Assembly (NCBI RefSeq): GCF_011043555.1
Contig: NZ_JAAKGS010000001.1
Span: 496,001-560,000 of the forward strand
Reading direction: 5' to 3'
DNA from: Sphingobacterium sp. SGR-19
Lineage (GTDB): Bacteria; Bacteroidota; Bacteroidia; Sphingobacteriales; Sphingobacteriaceae
Length of the DNA: 64,000 nt
Under the pieces are notes generated by a model that did no database searches, had not been told where the DNA came from, and worked only from the letters and a program-made list of their open reading frames with translations. Every line of letters starts with the position of its first letter. Position 1 is the stretch's first letter. This document shows, in pieces, positions 8,347-17,553 of this stretch. Made by a program: the position numbers and the translations under genes.

Positions 8347-8985
8347 ATGAAACTAACGCACACATTAAGTATAATCTTCCTCTTCTTAGGGGCTTCCTTC
8401 CTATCATTAGGATATGCCCAAGAGGAACATATTGCCAGATTAGAACTGGGCAAAAAGAAAAAGAAAACCTTTAACAGTCGGGATTCCTCTGCGGTCATCT
8501 ATATTGATACACTGATCATGAAAGACAGGTCATCTTTGCAGTTTTACGGAAAAAAAAATGTTAAACTGGTTGTAAAACATGCGGAAATAGGAAAAGGTGC
8601 ATTTATTAGCGGTATAGGTGGACGAAATAATGCTTCGGACTTCGATATCGATATCAACCTTAAAAAATTAGGTTCGCTCTATGTGATTGCCCGTGGTCAA
8701 GATGCCATGAATGGGACGAAGACCGATCCAAACGGCGATGGTGGTCAAGTGAATTTCAAATACGATCCAAGCGGGATTACACCACAGTCAGAAGATAAAA
8801 AACAACCGAACTACGTATACATTGATGTATCCGCCGGCGGTCGGGCAATTAATCCCGTTTCTGATTTAAATCAGATATATTCACGTATTGCTACCTCAGC
8901 ACCGGGGCTTCGAGGCCTGCCCCAAGGACAAGTGTACTCTGGTTCTCCGGGTAAAGAAGGAAAAGCTGTTATCGAAAAAAAATAA
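8347..8985 (+). CDS. Secreted hypothetical protein, glycine/lysine-rich
   Basis: A 212-residue protein with an N-terminal signal peptide (to about residue 24, ending LGYAQEE), a run of lysines (KKKKK), then short repeated beta-like segments such as DTLIMKDRSSLQFYGKKNVK and GKGAFISGIGGRN, and a glycine-rich tail (SAPGLRGLPQGQVYSGSPG). The spacing of hydrophobic and glycine residues suggests a small beta-helix or collagen-like surface protein. I do not recognise the family. It lies 51 bp after lpxB; a role in the cell envelope is only suggested by that position. Confidence 0.6.
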   Translation: MKLTHTLSIIFLFLGASFLSLGYAQEEHIARLELGKKKKKTFNSRDSSAVIYIDTLIMKDRSSLQFYGKKNVKLVVKHAEIGKGAFISGIGGRNNASDFDIDINLKKLGSLYVIARGQDAMNGTKTDPNGDGGQVNFKYDPSGITPQSEDKKQPNYVYIDVSAGGRAINPVSDLNQIYSRIATSAPGLRGLPQGQVYSGSPGKEGKAVIEKK

Positions 8986-8993
8986 CATTTTTT

Positions 8994-9256
8994 GTCGCTC
9001 AAGCCGCGACTTGGCTTTTCCACTTTTGACCGCAAAAGTGGAGCAAAACTCGTCACTTCGGAAATTTGACAGGAAGGGATGGTACTAAGGATGAGGTTGT
9101 ACAGTTGTCAAATTTCCGGATGTGACGTTTTCGTGTTAAGGAGGGTACATGCAATTGTATTATCCCTTATTACCCTCTTAATGCCACATCAAAAATTTTG
9201 AAATATGTAGGGATATTATGGATGCATTATCCAATTATTCAAAATTTTTCAGTGGC
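8994..9256. repeat. Array of consecutive inverted repeats in an intergenic gap
   Basis: Five hairpins follow each other with hardly any spacer. GTCGC/GCGAC: 8994-8998 and 9006-9010. TCCACTTTTG/CAAAAGTGGA: 9019-9028 and 9033-9042, perfect. GTCACTTCGGAAATTTGACA and its near complement: 9052-9071 and 9106-9126. TTAAGGAGGGTA/TACCCTCTTAA: 9136-9147 and 9171-9181. GCCAC..AAAAATTTTGAA and its near complement: 9183-9202 and 9238-9256. They fill the space between the convergent 8347 gene and the M16 peptidase operon. None has a clean T-tract, so they are not ordinary terminators. Confidence 0.6.
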
Positions 9257-9260
9257 GATT

Positions 9261-9291
9261 TTTTGCGCAGCTTTTTTCTAAAAAAAGTTGC
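9261..9291. repeat. Short GCGC + CTTTTTT/AAAAAAG hairpin repeat, copy 2
   Basis: TTTTGCGCAGC is followed by TTTTTTCTAAAAAAAGTTGC, a hairpin whose loop overlaps the stop codon of the M16 gene on the minus strand. It shares its sequence plan with the element at 5751-5776. Confidence 0.4.
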
Positions 9292-10588
9292 TAGAAGACT
9301 TACCTACAACGATCTTTAATAGATTATCGTAATCAAAATACGTATTTGCTATCCGTTGCACATCCGCAGCAGTCATGTTGCGGATGATTTCATTATAACG
9401 CGTATAATAAGATAAATCGAGTCCATAGAAATATACGGCTTTAAACTTATCGGCATGCGAAAAGATAGATTCGATCGTGCCTAAAATAGAACCCAAGATA
9501 TAATTTTTCACTAAGGCTATTTCCTGCTCGGTAGCTTGGCTATTCCGTAAAATATCAAATTCTTTTTCTATTTCCCTCAGCGTTGCCTGCGTGCTATCCG
9601 CACCGACTTCCGTGGCAATCGTAAAAAAACCCGTATGTTGCAGACTCGCGAAGGCAGAGCCAATACTATATGTAAATCCTTTTTCTTCCCGGATATTCCG
9701 CATCAGACGAGAACCGAAATATCCACCTAGCAGTGTATTCACAAACTGTATGGCCGGAAAATCAGGGTGTAAGCGATTGATGGTAGACATACCTAACCGA
9801 ATCGCCGACTGTAGGGCATCCGTACGCTCTTCTACTATAGTTGTAGGCATAAAAACCGGAAATTCGGGAGAGATGATCCTATTGGTTTCCATGGTATTTT
9901 GCCATTGGACATCGAAAAGCTCCCGTATTTGCTTTAAAACATCTTCCGTAATATTTCCCGATAAGATCAACGTACAGTTTTGGGGCTGCACCTGCTTCTG
10001 ATACAACGCAATCAAATCTTCCCGGCTTAGCCTATCATAAGCTTCCTCCGTCGGAATACGTCCATATCGACTTTCGCCAAACAGGTTTTTGAAAAATAGC
10101 CGACGTGCGACATACTCATTTTTCTGCAAGGAAATCTGTAACGTTTGCTTATTGTTGCGAATATAGGTCTCCAGTTCCGCTTCCGGGAACACAGCGTCAT
10201 TCAATATATCATGTACAACAGGCAATACAGCACTTAAATGCTTATTTAACGAATAAAGCGTTAACGCCGTTTGGTCAAAGCTGTATTCCGGCATGAGATA
10301 AGCACCGTAAAAATCGATCTCTTCAGCGATTTGCGCGCTCGTACGCATTTTTGTCCCTTCTTTTAGCATATGACTAGCACAGGTATGGAGAAGAGCGTTT
10401 TCCGAACCATTGAATATATTCTGAAAAATAAATTCAGCCTTTACCAGTTCCTGTGTTGGCGCTTTAAAAATGAAAACCCTTAACCCATTGTCAAAAACAA
10501 CTTCATCGGGTTGTACAAGGGCAATATCCTGTATGTCATGACGTGAAGGCGCTACGGTTCTATTCAGCATGTTTTTGTTCTTTAGCAT
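9278..10588 (-). CDS. M16 (insulinase-type) peptidase, non-catalytic partner subunit
   Basis: A 436-residue M16-fold protein. The zinc motif HxxEH is missing: the corresponding stretch reads LLHTCASHMLKEGT. It keeps the C-terminal substrate-binding signature with Arg and Tyr (GGYFGSRLMRNIREEKGFTY). In two-gene M16 systems one subunit is catalytic and the other supplies the R/Y pair, which is the pattern here. It overlaps the upstream M16 gene by 29 bp, so the two are translationally coupled. ATG at 10570 is an alternative start. No signal peptide is visible. Confidence 0.85.
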   Translation of the reverse strand: MLKNKNMLNRTVAPSRHDIQDIALVQPDEVVFDNGLRVFIFKAPTQELVKAEFIFQNIFNGSENALLHTCASHMLKEGTKMRTSAQIAEEIDFYGAYLMPEYSFDQTALTLYSLNKHLSAVLPVVHDILNDAVFPEAELETYIRNNKQTLQISLQKNEYVARRLFFKNLFGESRYGRIPTEEAYDRLSREDLIALYQKQVQPQNCTLILSGNITEDVLKQIRELFDVQWQNTMETNRIISPEFPVFMPTTIVEERTDALQSAIRLGMSTINRLHPDFPAIQFVNTLLGGYFGSRLMRNIREEKGFTYSIGSAFASLQHTGFFTIATEVGADSTQATLREIEKEFDILRNSQATEQEIALVKNYILGSILGTIESIFSHADKFKAVYFYGLDLSYYTRYNEIIRNMTAADVQRIANTYFDYDNLLKIVVGKSSSNFF

Positions 10589-11813
10589 AATAAATTAGGG
10601 TTGACGAATTTTCAGGAGTAAAAATTTTCTGCGCTACCCGTTGGATATCCGATGGGGTTATGGCAAGGTATTTCGTTACTTCTTGGTTATAAAGATCGGC
10701 ATCACCAAGTACTTCAAAAAAAGCTAAATTCATCGCACGATCTAGGATAGAAAGCTCTGCAAACACCATCGTCGATTCTATCTTATTCTTCACTTTCTGA
10801 AGCTCTGTCTCCTTCATCATTTCGGATTTTAAGATATCGAGCTGGTTCCACAGCAATTTCTCCGCTTCTGCCATATCCATATGAGGAAGAGGTTTCCCCT
10901 CGACAACAATCAGATTAGGATCGATAGACCCGCACACGTAGGCATTCACCTCGCTGAATAAAGGTTGATCCTTTACCAATGCTCTATATAGACGGGACGA
11001 GCTTCCACGCGATAGTATATCGGATAATAAATCCATTACCGGATAATCGGGATGTGTACGTCCTGGTCCGTGAAAAGCAATGTAAATACTATTTACCGGA
11101 ACATCCGCATACACCTCCTCTCGTCTGGAAGCCAATTGTTTTGGTTCCCGAGGCAATTTTCTTTCGGGTTTTGGACGCGCGGGGATATTAGCAAACCATT
11201 TTTCGGCCAACGTTTTTACTTCATCAAATGTAACGTCGCCCGCGATTACCATAATGGCATTATTCGGCGCATAATGCTTAAAGAAAAACGCCTTTACATC
11301 CTCCATCGTTGCATCTTCAATATGGCGAAGTTCCTTACCGATCGTCGCCCAGCGATAGGGATGCTCCTTGTAGGCAAGTGGACGCAAGCGTAACCAAACA
11401 TCGCCATAAGGTTGGTTGAGGTAGCGCTGTTTAAATTCCTCGCATACCACATTTCGTTGCACTTCCAGGCTTTGCTCGCTAAAAGCTAAACTCAACATAC
11501 GATCACTTTCTAGCCAAAATGCCGTTTCTAAATTAGCAGACGGAAGCGTAATATAATAATTGGTGATATCGTTGCTCGTGAAGGCATTATTTTCCCCACC
11601 TACTTCCTGCAAAGGTGTATCATAATTGGGAATGTTGACTGAACCGCCGAACATCAGATGCTCAAACAAATGTGCAAAGCCGGTTTTGTCTGGCGATTCG
11701 TCTCGCGCCCCAACATCATATAATATATTTACACACGCCATTGCCGTGGTATGGTCTTCGTGCACCAACACACGCAAGCCATTATCAAGTGTAAAACGCT
11801 GATATTTGATCAT
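10560..11813 (-). CDS. M16 zinc peptidase, catalytic subunit
   Basis: A 417-residue M16 family metalloprotease. The inverted zinc site HLFEH is at residues 48-52 (GFAHLFEHLMFGG), with the third ligand Glu probably in RNVVCEEFKQRYLNQPYG. The usual second M16_C half follows. It has no obvious signal peptide, so it probably acts in the cytoplasm or periplasm on peptides. It is the third gene of the gpsA-hemF-M16-M16 run, 16 bp after hemF, and forms a likely heterodimer with the downstream inactive subunit. Confidence 0.9.
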   Translation of the reverse strand: MIKYQRFTLDNGLRVLVHEDHTTAMACVNILYDVGARDESPDKTGFAHLFEHLMFGGSVNIPNYDTPLQEVGGENNAFTSNDITNYYITLPSANLETAFWLESDRMLSLAFSEQSLEVQRNVVCEEFKQRYLNQPYGDVWLRLRPLAYKEHPYRWATIGKELRHIEDATMEDVKAFFFKHYAPNNAIMVIAGDVTFDEVKTLAEKWFANIPARPKPERKLPREPKQLASRREEVYADVPVNSIYIAFHGPGRTHPDYPVMDLLSDILSRGSSSRLYRALVKDQPLFSEVNAYVCGSIDPNLIVVEGKPLPHMDMAEAEKLLWNQLDILKSEMMKETELQKVKNKIESTMVFAELSILDRAMNLAFFEVLGDADLYNQEVTKYLAITPSDIQRVAQKIFTPENSSTLIYYAKEQKHAE

Positions 11814-11829
11814 AAAAAATTATTATAGG

Positions 11830-12732
11830 TTAGACCACCCAGTCTATCCCTTTTTTCAACAAAGACAAGGTTTTTTCCTCTTTAGAATTCGCTTCGGGTT
11901 TAAAATCATACACCCAATTCGCCTGTGCCGGCAAGCTCATCAATATAGACTCTATACGACCGTTCGTCTCCAACCCGAAACGAGTGCCCGCGTCGTAAAC
12001 CAAGTTAAACTCCACATAGCGCCCTCGACGCAGCAATTGCCATTCTTTCTCCTGTGGAGAGAATTTCCGATATCTATTTCGGTTTACCAATTCTGTATAG
12101 GTAGGGACAAAGGTTCGTCCTAAATCACAAGAAAAATTAAAAAGCTGTTCTGCTGACAGCCCTGTTTTCTCGGGCGTCAGCTTATCATAGAACACACCGC
12201 CTACACCGCGTGTTTCTTGTCGGTGTTTGATATAAAAATAATTGTCTGCCCACGCCTTAAATTCTGGATAAAAAGTAGGATGATGTCTGTCACATACGTT
12301 CTTCATCATATGGTGAAAAAATCGTGCATCATCTTCCATGATATAGTGTGGCGTAAGGTCAATACCGCCCCCAAACCAGCGAATATTTTCGCCTAATTCG
12401 AAGTAGCGTATATTCATGTGGATAATAGGCACCCATGGATTATTGGGATGAATAACAATGGACACACCCGTAGCAAAAAATTCATCCTCTTCAACCTTGA
12501 AAGATTTTCTTATAGGCTCAGGCAATATCCCGTGAACAGCAGAAAAATTAACGCCGCCTTTTTCCAATATATCGCCGTTCTGTATAATACGGGTACGTCC
12601 GCCTCCACCCCCCTCGCGCTGCCATAGTTCTTCTACAAAAGTAGATTTTCCGTCTAAAGCTTCTAATCCCGAGGTTATCTCATCCTGAATTTTTTTGTAT
12701 GTTTCTGCTATCTGCTCTTTTGTTAAACTCAT
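11830..12732 (-). CDS. hemF: Oxygen-dependent coproporphyrinogen III oxidase
   Basis: A 300-residue enzyme that converts coproporphyrinogen III to protoporphyrinogen IX with O2 in haem synthesis. The family motifs are clear: GGVNFSAVHG, WFGGGIDLTPHY, a His-rich DDARFFHHMMK, and RRGRYVEFNLVYDAGTRFGL. Its presence implies aerobic haem synthesis. Its start overlaps the gpsA stop by one base (12732), so the pair is translationally coupled, and the M16 gene follows after 16 bp. Confidence 0.95.
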   Translation of the reverse strand: MSLTKEQIAETYKKIQDEITSGLEALDGKSTFVEELWQREGGGGGRTRIIQNGDILEKGGVNFSAVHGILPEPIRKSFKVEEDEFFATGVSIVIHPNNPWVPIIHMNIRYFELGENIRWFGGGIDLTPHYIMEDDARFFHHMMKNVCDRHHPTFYPEFKAWADNYFYIKHRQETRGVGGVFYDKLTPEKTGLSAEQLFNFSCDLGRTFVPTYTELVNRNRYRKFSPQEKEWQLLRRGRYVEFNLVYDAGTRFGLETNGRIESILMSLPAQANWVYDFKPEANSKEEKTLSLLKKGIDWVV

Positions 12733-13742
12733 TACGTTAATTTTGCTACTAATTTTTTAACTTCGGCATTTGCTGGCTGGCGGTGATACAAGATTTCATA
12801 TACCATATGGCATATAGGCATATCCAGTTGGTAACGTTGAATAATATTTTGGATACATGCAGACGCATAGTAACCCTCTGCCACCATATTCATCTCCAAT
12901 TGCGCTGACTGCACGGTGTATCCCTTCCCGATCATATGACCAAAAGTACGGTTTCTGCTAAATTGCGAATATGCTGTTACCAATAAATCGCCCAGATAGG
13001 CCGATGCATTAATATCTCGGTCTGCCTCGGGATCAATTGCCGATAAACAAGTCTCCATCTCCTGGATGGCGTTCGAAATCAATACGGCAATGAAATTATC
13101 GCCTAATCCCAGCCCATGGCATATGCCAGCCGCCAATGCGTATATATTCTTAAGCACGGCTCCGTATTCTACACCAAAAATGTCTTTTGAAAGAATAGTA
13201 TTGATATACCGACCGCGAATAAATGTCGCCACACGTTCAACGGTTTCATCATCTTTACCCGCTAAAGTTAAATACGACAGTTTTTCCGAAGAGACCTCCT
13301 CTGCGTGGCAAGGCCCTCCGATAACCACAATGTTTTCTAACGGAACATGGTACGTTTTGGTCAAGTAGTCACCCACAACAAGGTTATCGTCAGGAATAAT
13401 ACCTTTAATGGCAGACACCACAATCTTATTGGAGAAATCTTCTGCTCTCACTTCTTTCAACGCTGCCTTTAAGTACGCCGAGGGTGTGTTTAATACAACA
13501 ATATCCGAATGTTGAATAACGGCTTTCGCATCAAGGAATAAATTATCTGGTTCCACAGAAACCTTGACAGCGCTCAGATAACTGGGGTTATGTCCATAAG
13601 ATCGGATATAAGCCAAGTCTTCTTCTTTCCTGACCCACCATAAAATATCTTTATTTTCGACATTATCCCCAAGCATCTTTATCATGGCTGTCGCCCAACT
13701 TCCACTCCCCACAATGCCGATCTTTTGCACAGATTCGTCCAT
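12732..13742 (-). CDS. gpsA: NAD(P)H-dependent glycerol-3-phosphate dehydrogenase
   Basis: A 336-residue cytoplasmic enzyme reducing dihydroxyacetone phosphate to sn-glycerol-3-phosphate for phospholipid synthesis. The Rossmann motif IVGSGSWATA is at the N-terminus. VVSAIKGI, GGPCHAEEVS and the catalytic-lysine region GAVLKNIYALAAGICHGLGL follow in the order expected of GpsA. It is the first gene of the gpsA-hemF-M16-M16 operon and has a -7 box just upstream. Confidence 0.95.
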   Translation of the reverse strand: MDESVQKIGIVGSGSWATAMIKMLGDNVENKDILWWVRKEEDLAYIRSYGHNPSYLSAVKVSVEPDNLFLDAKAVIQHSDIVVLNTPSAYLKAALKEVRAEDFSNKIVVSAIKGIIPDDNLVVGDYLTKTYHVPLENIVVIGGPCHAEEVSSEKLSYLTLAGKDDETVERVATFIRGRYINTILSKDIFGVEYGAVLKNIYALAAGICHGLGLGDNFIAVLISNAIQEMETCLSAIDPEADRDINASAYLGDLLVTAYSQFSRNRTFGHMIGKGYTVQSAQLEMNMVAEGYYASACIQNIIQRYQLDMPICHMVYEILYHRQPANAEVKKLVAKLT

Positions 13743-13764
13743 AAACTTCTCGTTGTAAAAGCTA

Positions 13765-13772
13765 CAAATATA
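13765..13772 (-). promoter_or_regulatory. -7 box (TATATTTG) of the gpsA operon
   Basis: Read on the minus strand this is TATATTTG, an exact TAnnTTTG match, 22 bp upstream of the gpsA ATG. No convincing -33 TTG was seen. Confidence 0.45.
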
Positions 13773-13838
13773 CGCTTTTATGACCTTTGGCCACTAATAA
13801 ATCACCTGCTTATTCACACAGCGACAAGATATCTGCAT

Positions 13839-13865
13839 AAAAAAGCCCGAGGTTGTACCTCGGGC
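13839..13865 (-). terminator. Rho-independent terminator after pgl
   Basis: On the minus strand GCCCGAGGT and ACCTCGGGC form a 9-bp GC-rich stem with a 3-nt loop, followed by six T. It lies just after the pgl stop and closes the gnd-zwf-pgl operon. Confidence 0.85.
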
Positions 13866-13871
13866 ATTGAA

Positions 13872-14591
13872 TCACGTCAATAGCTGAGCCGCTTCGTCAT
13901 CTACCAGGAAAATCAGTTCTCCTTCAGCAGGTTCCAGCAGTTGGGACGGATACTGCTCCGGATTGTTCTCTCCTTGCAAGACCTCCCGCAAGGCCTTGGC
14001 TTTTTTCTCGCCAAAAGTAATCACAACGATCTTCTCTGCCTGATTGATAAACGGAGCCGTTAGCGTAATCCGATACATATCTTGTGGCGCAAGAAAATAC
14101 GCATCTACCCATTTATCTTTTTCATGAAGCACTTCGGTTCCTGGAAATAGCGATGCCGTATGGCCATCGTCTCCCATTCCCAAAAAAATAAAATCGAGCC
14201 GTGCTACATCTTTTAATTTTTCCCGCAAAATTTGCTCGTAGGTCCGCGCATACTCCTCCGCATCTACGCCTTCTTTATACATCGGAAAAATATTGGATTC
14301 CGGAATAGGAACGTGATTAAGGAGCGTTTCGTAGGACATCTTGGCATTGCTCAAATCGTCGTCAAGCGGCACCCACCTTTCGTCGCCCCAAAACACAAAA
14401 ACCTTGCTCCAATCAACTTGTGATTTATAGGCATCTGTAGCCAATAATTTGTGCAGATCAATAGGAGACGAACCCCCAGTCAATGCCACCGAAAAAAAAC
14501 CCTTTTTATCTATATTTTTTTTTGCTGCATCGACAAATAGATGCGCAGCTGTTTCAAAAATTTGCGATTTACTTTCAAACTGTTCTAACAT
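13872..14591 (-). CDS. pgl: 6-phosphogluconolactonase
   Basis: A 239-residue DevB/NagB-fold enzyme hydrolysing 6-phosphogluconolactone, the second step of the oxidative pentose phosphate pathway. The motifs ALTGGSSP, FWGDERWVP and LGMGDDGHTASLFPG are characteristic, the last holding the catalytic His. It overlaps the zwf 3' end by 17 bp and is followed by a strong terminator, so it is the last gene of the gnd-zwf-pgl operon. Confidence 0.95.
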   Translation of the reverse strand: MLEQFESKSQIFETAAHLFVDAAKKNIDKKGFFSVALTGGSSPIDLHKLLATDAYKSQVDWSKVFVFWGDERWVPLDDDLSNAKMSYETLLNHVPIPESNIFPMYKEGVDAEEYARTYEQILREKLKDVARLDFIFLGMGDDGHTASLFPGTEVLHEKDKWVDAYFLAPQDMYRITLTAPFINQAEKIVVITFGEKKAKALREVLQGENNPEQYPSQLLEPAEGELIFLVDDEAAQLLT

Positions 14592-16107
14592 GTTTTTCCT
14601 CCTTTAAATCCTCCATTGTTGTTGATAACCATCGATGTCCCTGTCTGCTCAGCAGTTCATCAGCTGCCGCTGGCCCCCAGCTTCCTGCCTCGTAGGTATG
14701 CATCGGCGAATATGTACCATTGGCCCACTCTTCTTGAATGGTAGCGATGATATCCCAGGCTTCCTCAACCTGGTCCGAACGCATAAATAGCGTCGAGTCG
14801 CCGTCGAGCGCATCTATTAGTAAGGTTTCATACGCTTCGGGACTATCCGGTGCGCATTCAAAATAGTCAAACACCATTTCAACCGGGTTTAACGTCATAT
14901 CCAAACCAGGCTTTTTCACCATGAACGATAAACGAATATCCATTTCAGGCTGGATATTGATGGTCAATTGGTTGGGCACTGGGTTATTCCTACCATTTAC
15001 GAATGTCTTATTCGGCACTTCCTTAAAGTTCACGACAACAGACGATTTCTTCTGCGCCATACTTTTGCCGGTGCGCATATAGAAAGGTACCCCCTGCCAT
15101 CTCGGGTTGTCGATATAAAACTTCATGGCTACAAATGTCTCGGTATTTGAATTAGGATCTACACCCGGCTCCTGTTTGTATCCTTGTTTTGCTTTTCCAT
15201 TTATTTCACCATCCGTATATTGCGCACGCACGGTGTAATGATTAATATCCTCCGGTTTAATTCTTCTTACCGCCTTTAATATTTCTGCCTTTTTGTCTCG
15301 GATTAAAGCCGATTCAAACTCGACAGGCGCATCCATAGCGACCATGCAGAGAATTTGTAGGAGATGGTTTTGGATCATATCACGTAACGCGCCGGAATGA
15401 TCGTAGTATCCACCCCGATCTTCTACTCCCACCTGTTCGGCCACCGTTATCTGAACCGATTCGATATGTCTGTTGCTCCATAGCGGTTCAAAAACCGTAT
15501 TTGCAAAACGAAAGGCTAGAATATTTTGTACGGTCTCTTTCCCTAAATAGTGATCGATACGATAAATCTGTTCTTCTTTAAAGTTTTCATTTAATAGCGT
15601 GTTTAACGCGATCGCCGAAGCCTTGTCATACCCGAAAGGTTTCTCGATGATGATACGATCCTTCTCTATATTGCTTGCTAGGCCCGTTTTGTGTATATTA
15701 ACAGACACCTTATCTATAAAGCTAGGTGCAACCGATAAATAAAAAAGACGGTTCGTTCGTCTATTACAAGCTACATCGAACGCCGTAAGTTTATCTTTTA
15801 GGTTCAGGAACGAATTATCATCCGTGATGTCAAAATTCAGGAAGGTTATCTTTTCACTAAAACTCATCCACTGTTCTTCGGTGTATTTGTTATTACGTGA
15901 AAATTCCTTCAAATTTTCCAAAACATAAGCTCGAAAGCCCTCCTGCGTGTATTGTTTTCTACCCAGCGCAAGAATCTGAAATTGCTTTGGCATCCATTCG
16001 TCGATGAATAGATTAAAGAAAGCTGGGAACAATTTCCTTTTCGCTAGATCACCTGTTCCACCAAATACAACGATGGATGTTGGTGCCGTTGTTCTGTCGT
16101 GCGTCAT
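14575..16107 (-). CDS. zwf: Glucose-6-phosphate 1-dehydrogenase
   Basis: A 510-residue enzyme of normal length that oxidises glucose-6-phosphate to 6-phosphogluconolactone with NADP. The nucleotide-binding motif VVFGGTGDLAKRKLFP and the active-site signature RIDHYLGKETVQN are both intact, and EKPFGYD precedes the latter as expected. It lies 18 bp after gnd and overlaps pgl by 17 bp. Confidence 0.97.
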   Translation of the reverse strand: MTHDRTTAPTSIVVFGGTGDLAKRKLFPAFFNLFIDEWMPKQFQILALGRKQYTQEGFRAYVLENLKEFSRNNKYTEEQWMSFSEKITFLNFDITDDNSFLNLKDKLTAFDVACNRRTNRLFYLSVAPSFIDKVSVNIHKTGLASNIEKDRIIIEKPFGYDKASAIALNTLLNENFKEEQIYRIDHYLGKETVQNILAFRFANTVFEPLWSNRHIESVQITVAEQVGVEDRGGYYDHSGALRDMIQNHLLQILCMVAMDAPVEFESALIRDKKAEILKAVRRIKPEDINHYTVRAQYTDGEINGKAKQGYKQEPGVDPNSNTETFVAMKFYIDNPRWQGVPFYMRTGKSMAQKKSSVVVNFKEVPNKTFVNGRNNPVPNQLTINIQPEMDIRLSFMVKKPGLDMTLNPVEMVFDYFECAPDSPEAYETLLIDALDGDSTLFMRSDQVEEAWDIIATIQEEWANGTYSPMHTYEAGSWGPAAADELLSRQGHRWLSTTMEDLKEEKHVRTV

Positions 16108-16125
16108 TTTTTACGATCGCTTAAA

Positions 16126-17526
16126 TTAATCCCATTGCGTGTGAAAGACACCTGCTTTATCGATACGTTCATACGTGTGCGCACCAAAATAGTCACGTTG
16201 CGCTTGAATGATATTTGTCGGGAGCTTTTCCGAACGGTAGGCATCAAAATACGCCAGCGCATTCATTAAGCCCGATACAGGTATACCCTGATCTATCGCA
16301 TCTTTTATTACCGAACGGATACTTTCCTGGCACGCGACCAATTTTTGAGCAATATTTTCATCTAATAAAATATTACGCAACTGCGGGTTCTTGGCATACG
16401 CTGCACGGAAATCTTCCAATACGGTCGCCCGAATAATACAGCCGCCTCTCCATATTTTAGTTACCACTTCCAGATCTAGATCATAACCATATGTTTCGGA
16501 AGCAACGGTCAACTGCGCCAAACCCTGTGCATAGGTGTTGAGTACAGCGAAAAATAAAGCTTGTTTAAGCTGTTCTATATTCTTCTCGTTGGCTGTGGCT
16601 TCGTTGTCCGGATTCCAAAGAAGTATGTTGGAAGCTTCTATACGTTCTGGTTTGTATTTGGATATATCCCGCATGTTGACAGCAGCATCGATTACCGGTA
16701 CGGGCACTTGCAGATCCATCGCATTTTGCGAAGTCCACTTTCCGGTACCTTTGGACTTTGCCCAATCTGAAATCAAATCAACCAAATACGTTTCTCCTTC
16801 TTTTTTCTTTAATATCTGCGCCGTAATTTCCACTAAAAAAGAGTTCAGTTCTTCTTTATTCCACTGCTCAAAAGCTTGTTGAATCGTGGAATTGTCCATA
16901 CGATATACTCTTTTCATCAGGTCATAGGTTTCTGCAATCAACTGCATAATACCATACTCAATACCGTTATGGACCATTTTTACATAATTCCCTGCAGAAC
17001 CATTGCCTAGAAATTCGACACAAGGTTCGCCATTTACTTTGGCCGCGACCGCTTCGAATACAGGGCGTAATCGCTCATAGGCCTCTCTATTCCCACCCGG
17101 CATTAAGCTAGGGCCCCTCCTTGCGCCACTTTCTCCTCCGGAGATACCCATTCCAAAAAAGTGGATTCCGTTTTCAGACAGTTCGTTAAATCGTCTATCT
17201 GTATCTGGAAAGTACGTATTACCACCATCAATTATAATATCGCCTTTATCTAAAAACGGCATCAAACTCGCGATGGCCGCGTCAACCGGCTTACCCGCCG
17301 GTACCAAAAGCATAATTGCCCTAGGCTGTTGCAATAAACCGATAAATTCGTCCGCGCGAGTCGTCGCTTTAATATCTTGTCCGCCTTGTGCTTCAGCTTG
17401 TAATGATTCGGCTTTTTCCGGATCTAGATCCAATCCAGCTACAGCGAAACCGTTATCTGCCATATTGAGAAGCAGGTTGCGCCCCATAACCCCCAGACCA
17501 ACGATTCCGAAATTGTATTTATTCAT
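16126..17526 (-). CDS. gnd: 6-phosphogluconate dehydrogenase, decarboxylating
   Basis: A 466-residue enzyme that converts 6-phosphogluconate to ribulose-5-phosphate and CO2. GLGVMGRNLLLNMADNGF is the cofactor-binding loop, GGESGARRGPSLMPGG the substrate loop, and GNGSAGNYVKMVHNGIEYG carries the catalytic Lys and the HN pair. ATG at 17526 is preferred to an in-frame TTG nine bases upstream. It is the promoter-proximal gene of gnd-zwf-pgl, an order that places the third enzyme of the pathway first. Confidence 0.97.
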   Translation of the reverse strand: MNKYNFGIVGLGVMGRNLLLNMADNGFAVAGLDLDPEKAESLQAEAQGGQDIKATTRADEFIGLLQQPRAIMLLVPAGKPVDAAIASLMPFLDKGDIIIDGGNTYFPDTDRRFNELSENGIHFFGMGISGGESGARRGPSLMPGGNREAYERLRPVFEAVAAKVNGEPCVEFLGNGSAGNYVKMVHNGIEYGIMQLIAETYDLMKRVYRMDNSTIQQAFEQWNKEELNSFLVEITAQILKKKEGETYLVDLISDWAKSKGTGKWTSQNAMDLQVPVPVIDAAVNMRDISKYKPERIEASNILLWNPDNEATANEKNIEQLKQALFFAVLNTYAQGLAQLTVASETYGYDLDLEVVTKIWRGGCIIRATVLEDFRAAYAKNPQLRNILLDENIAQKLVACQESIRSVIKDAIDQGIPVSGLMNALAYFDAYRSEKLPTNIIQAQRDYFGAHTYERIDKAGVFHTQWD

Positions 17527-17553
17527 CTTTTTCAATAGTTAAATTTGGAAAGC

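Noticed and set aside
8994..9256. CRISPR array
   Set aside because: The repeats are inverted pairs of different sequence, not identical direct repeats with spacers, and no cas genes are near.
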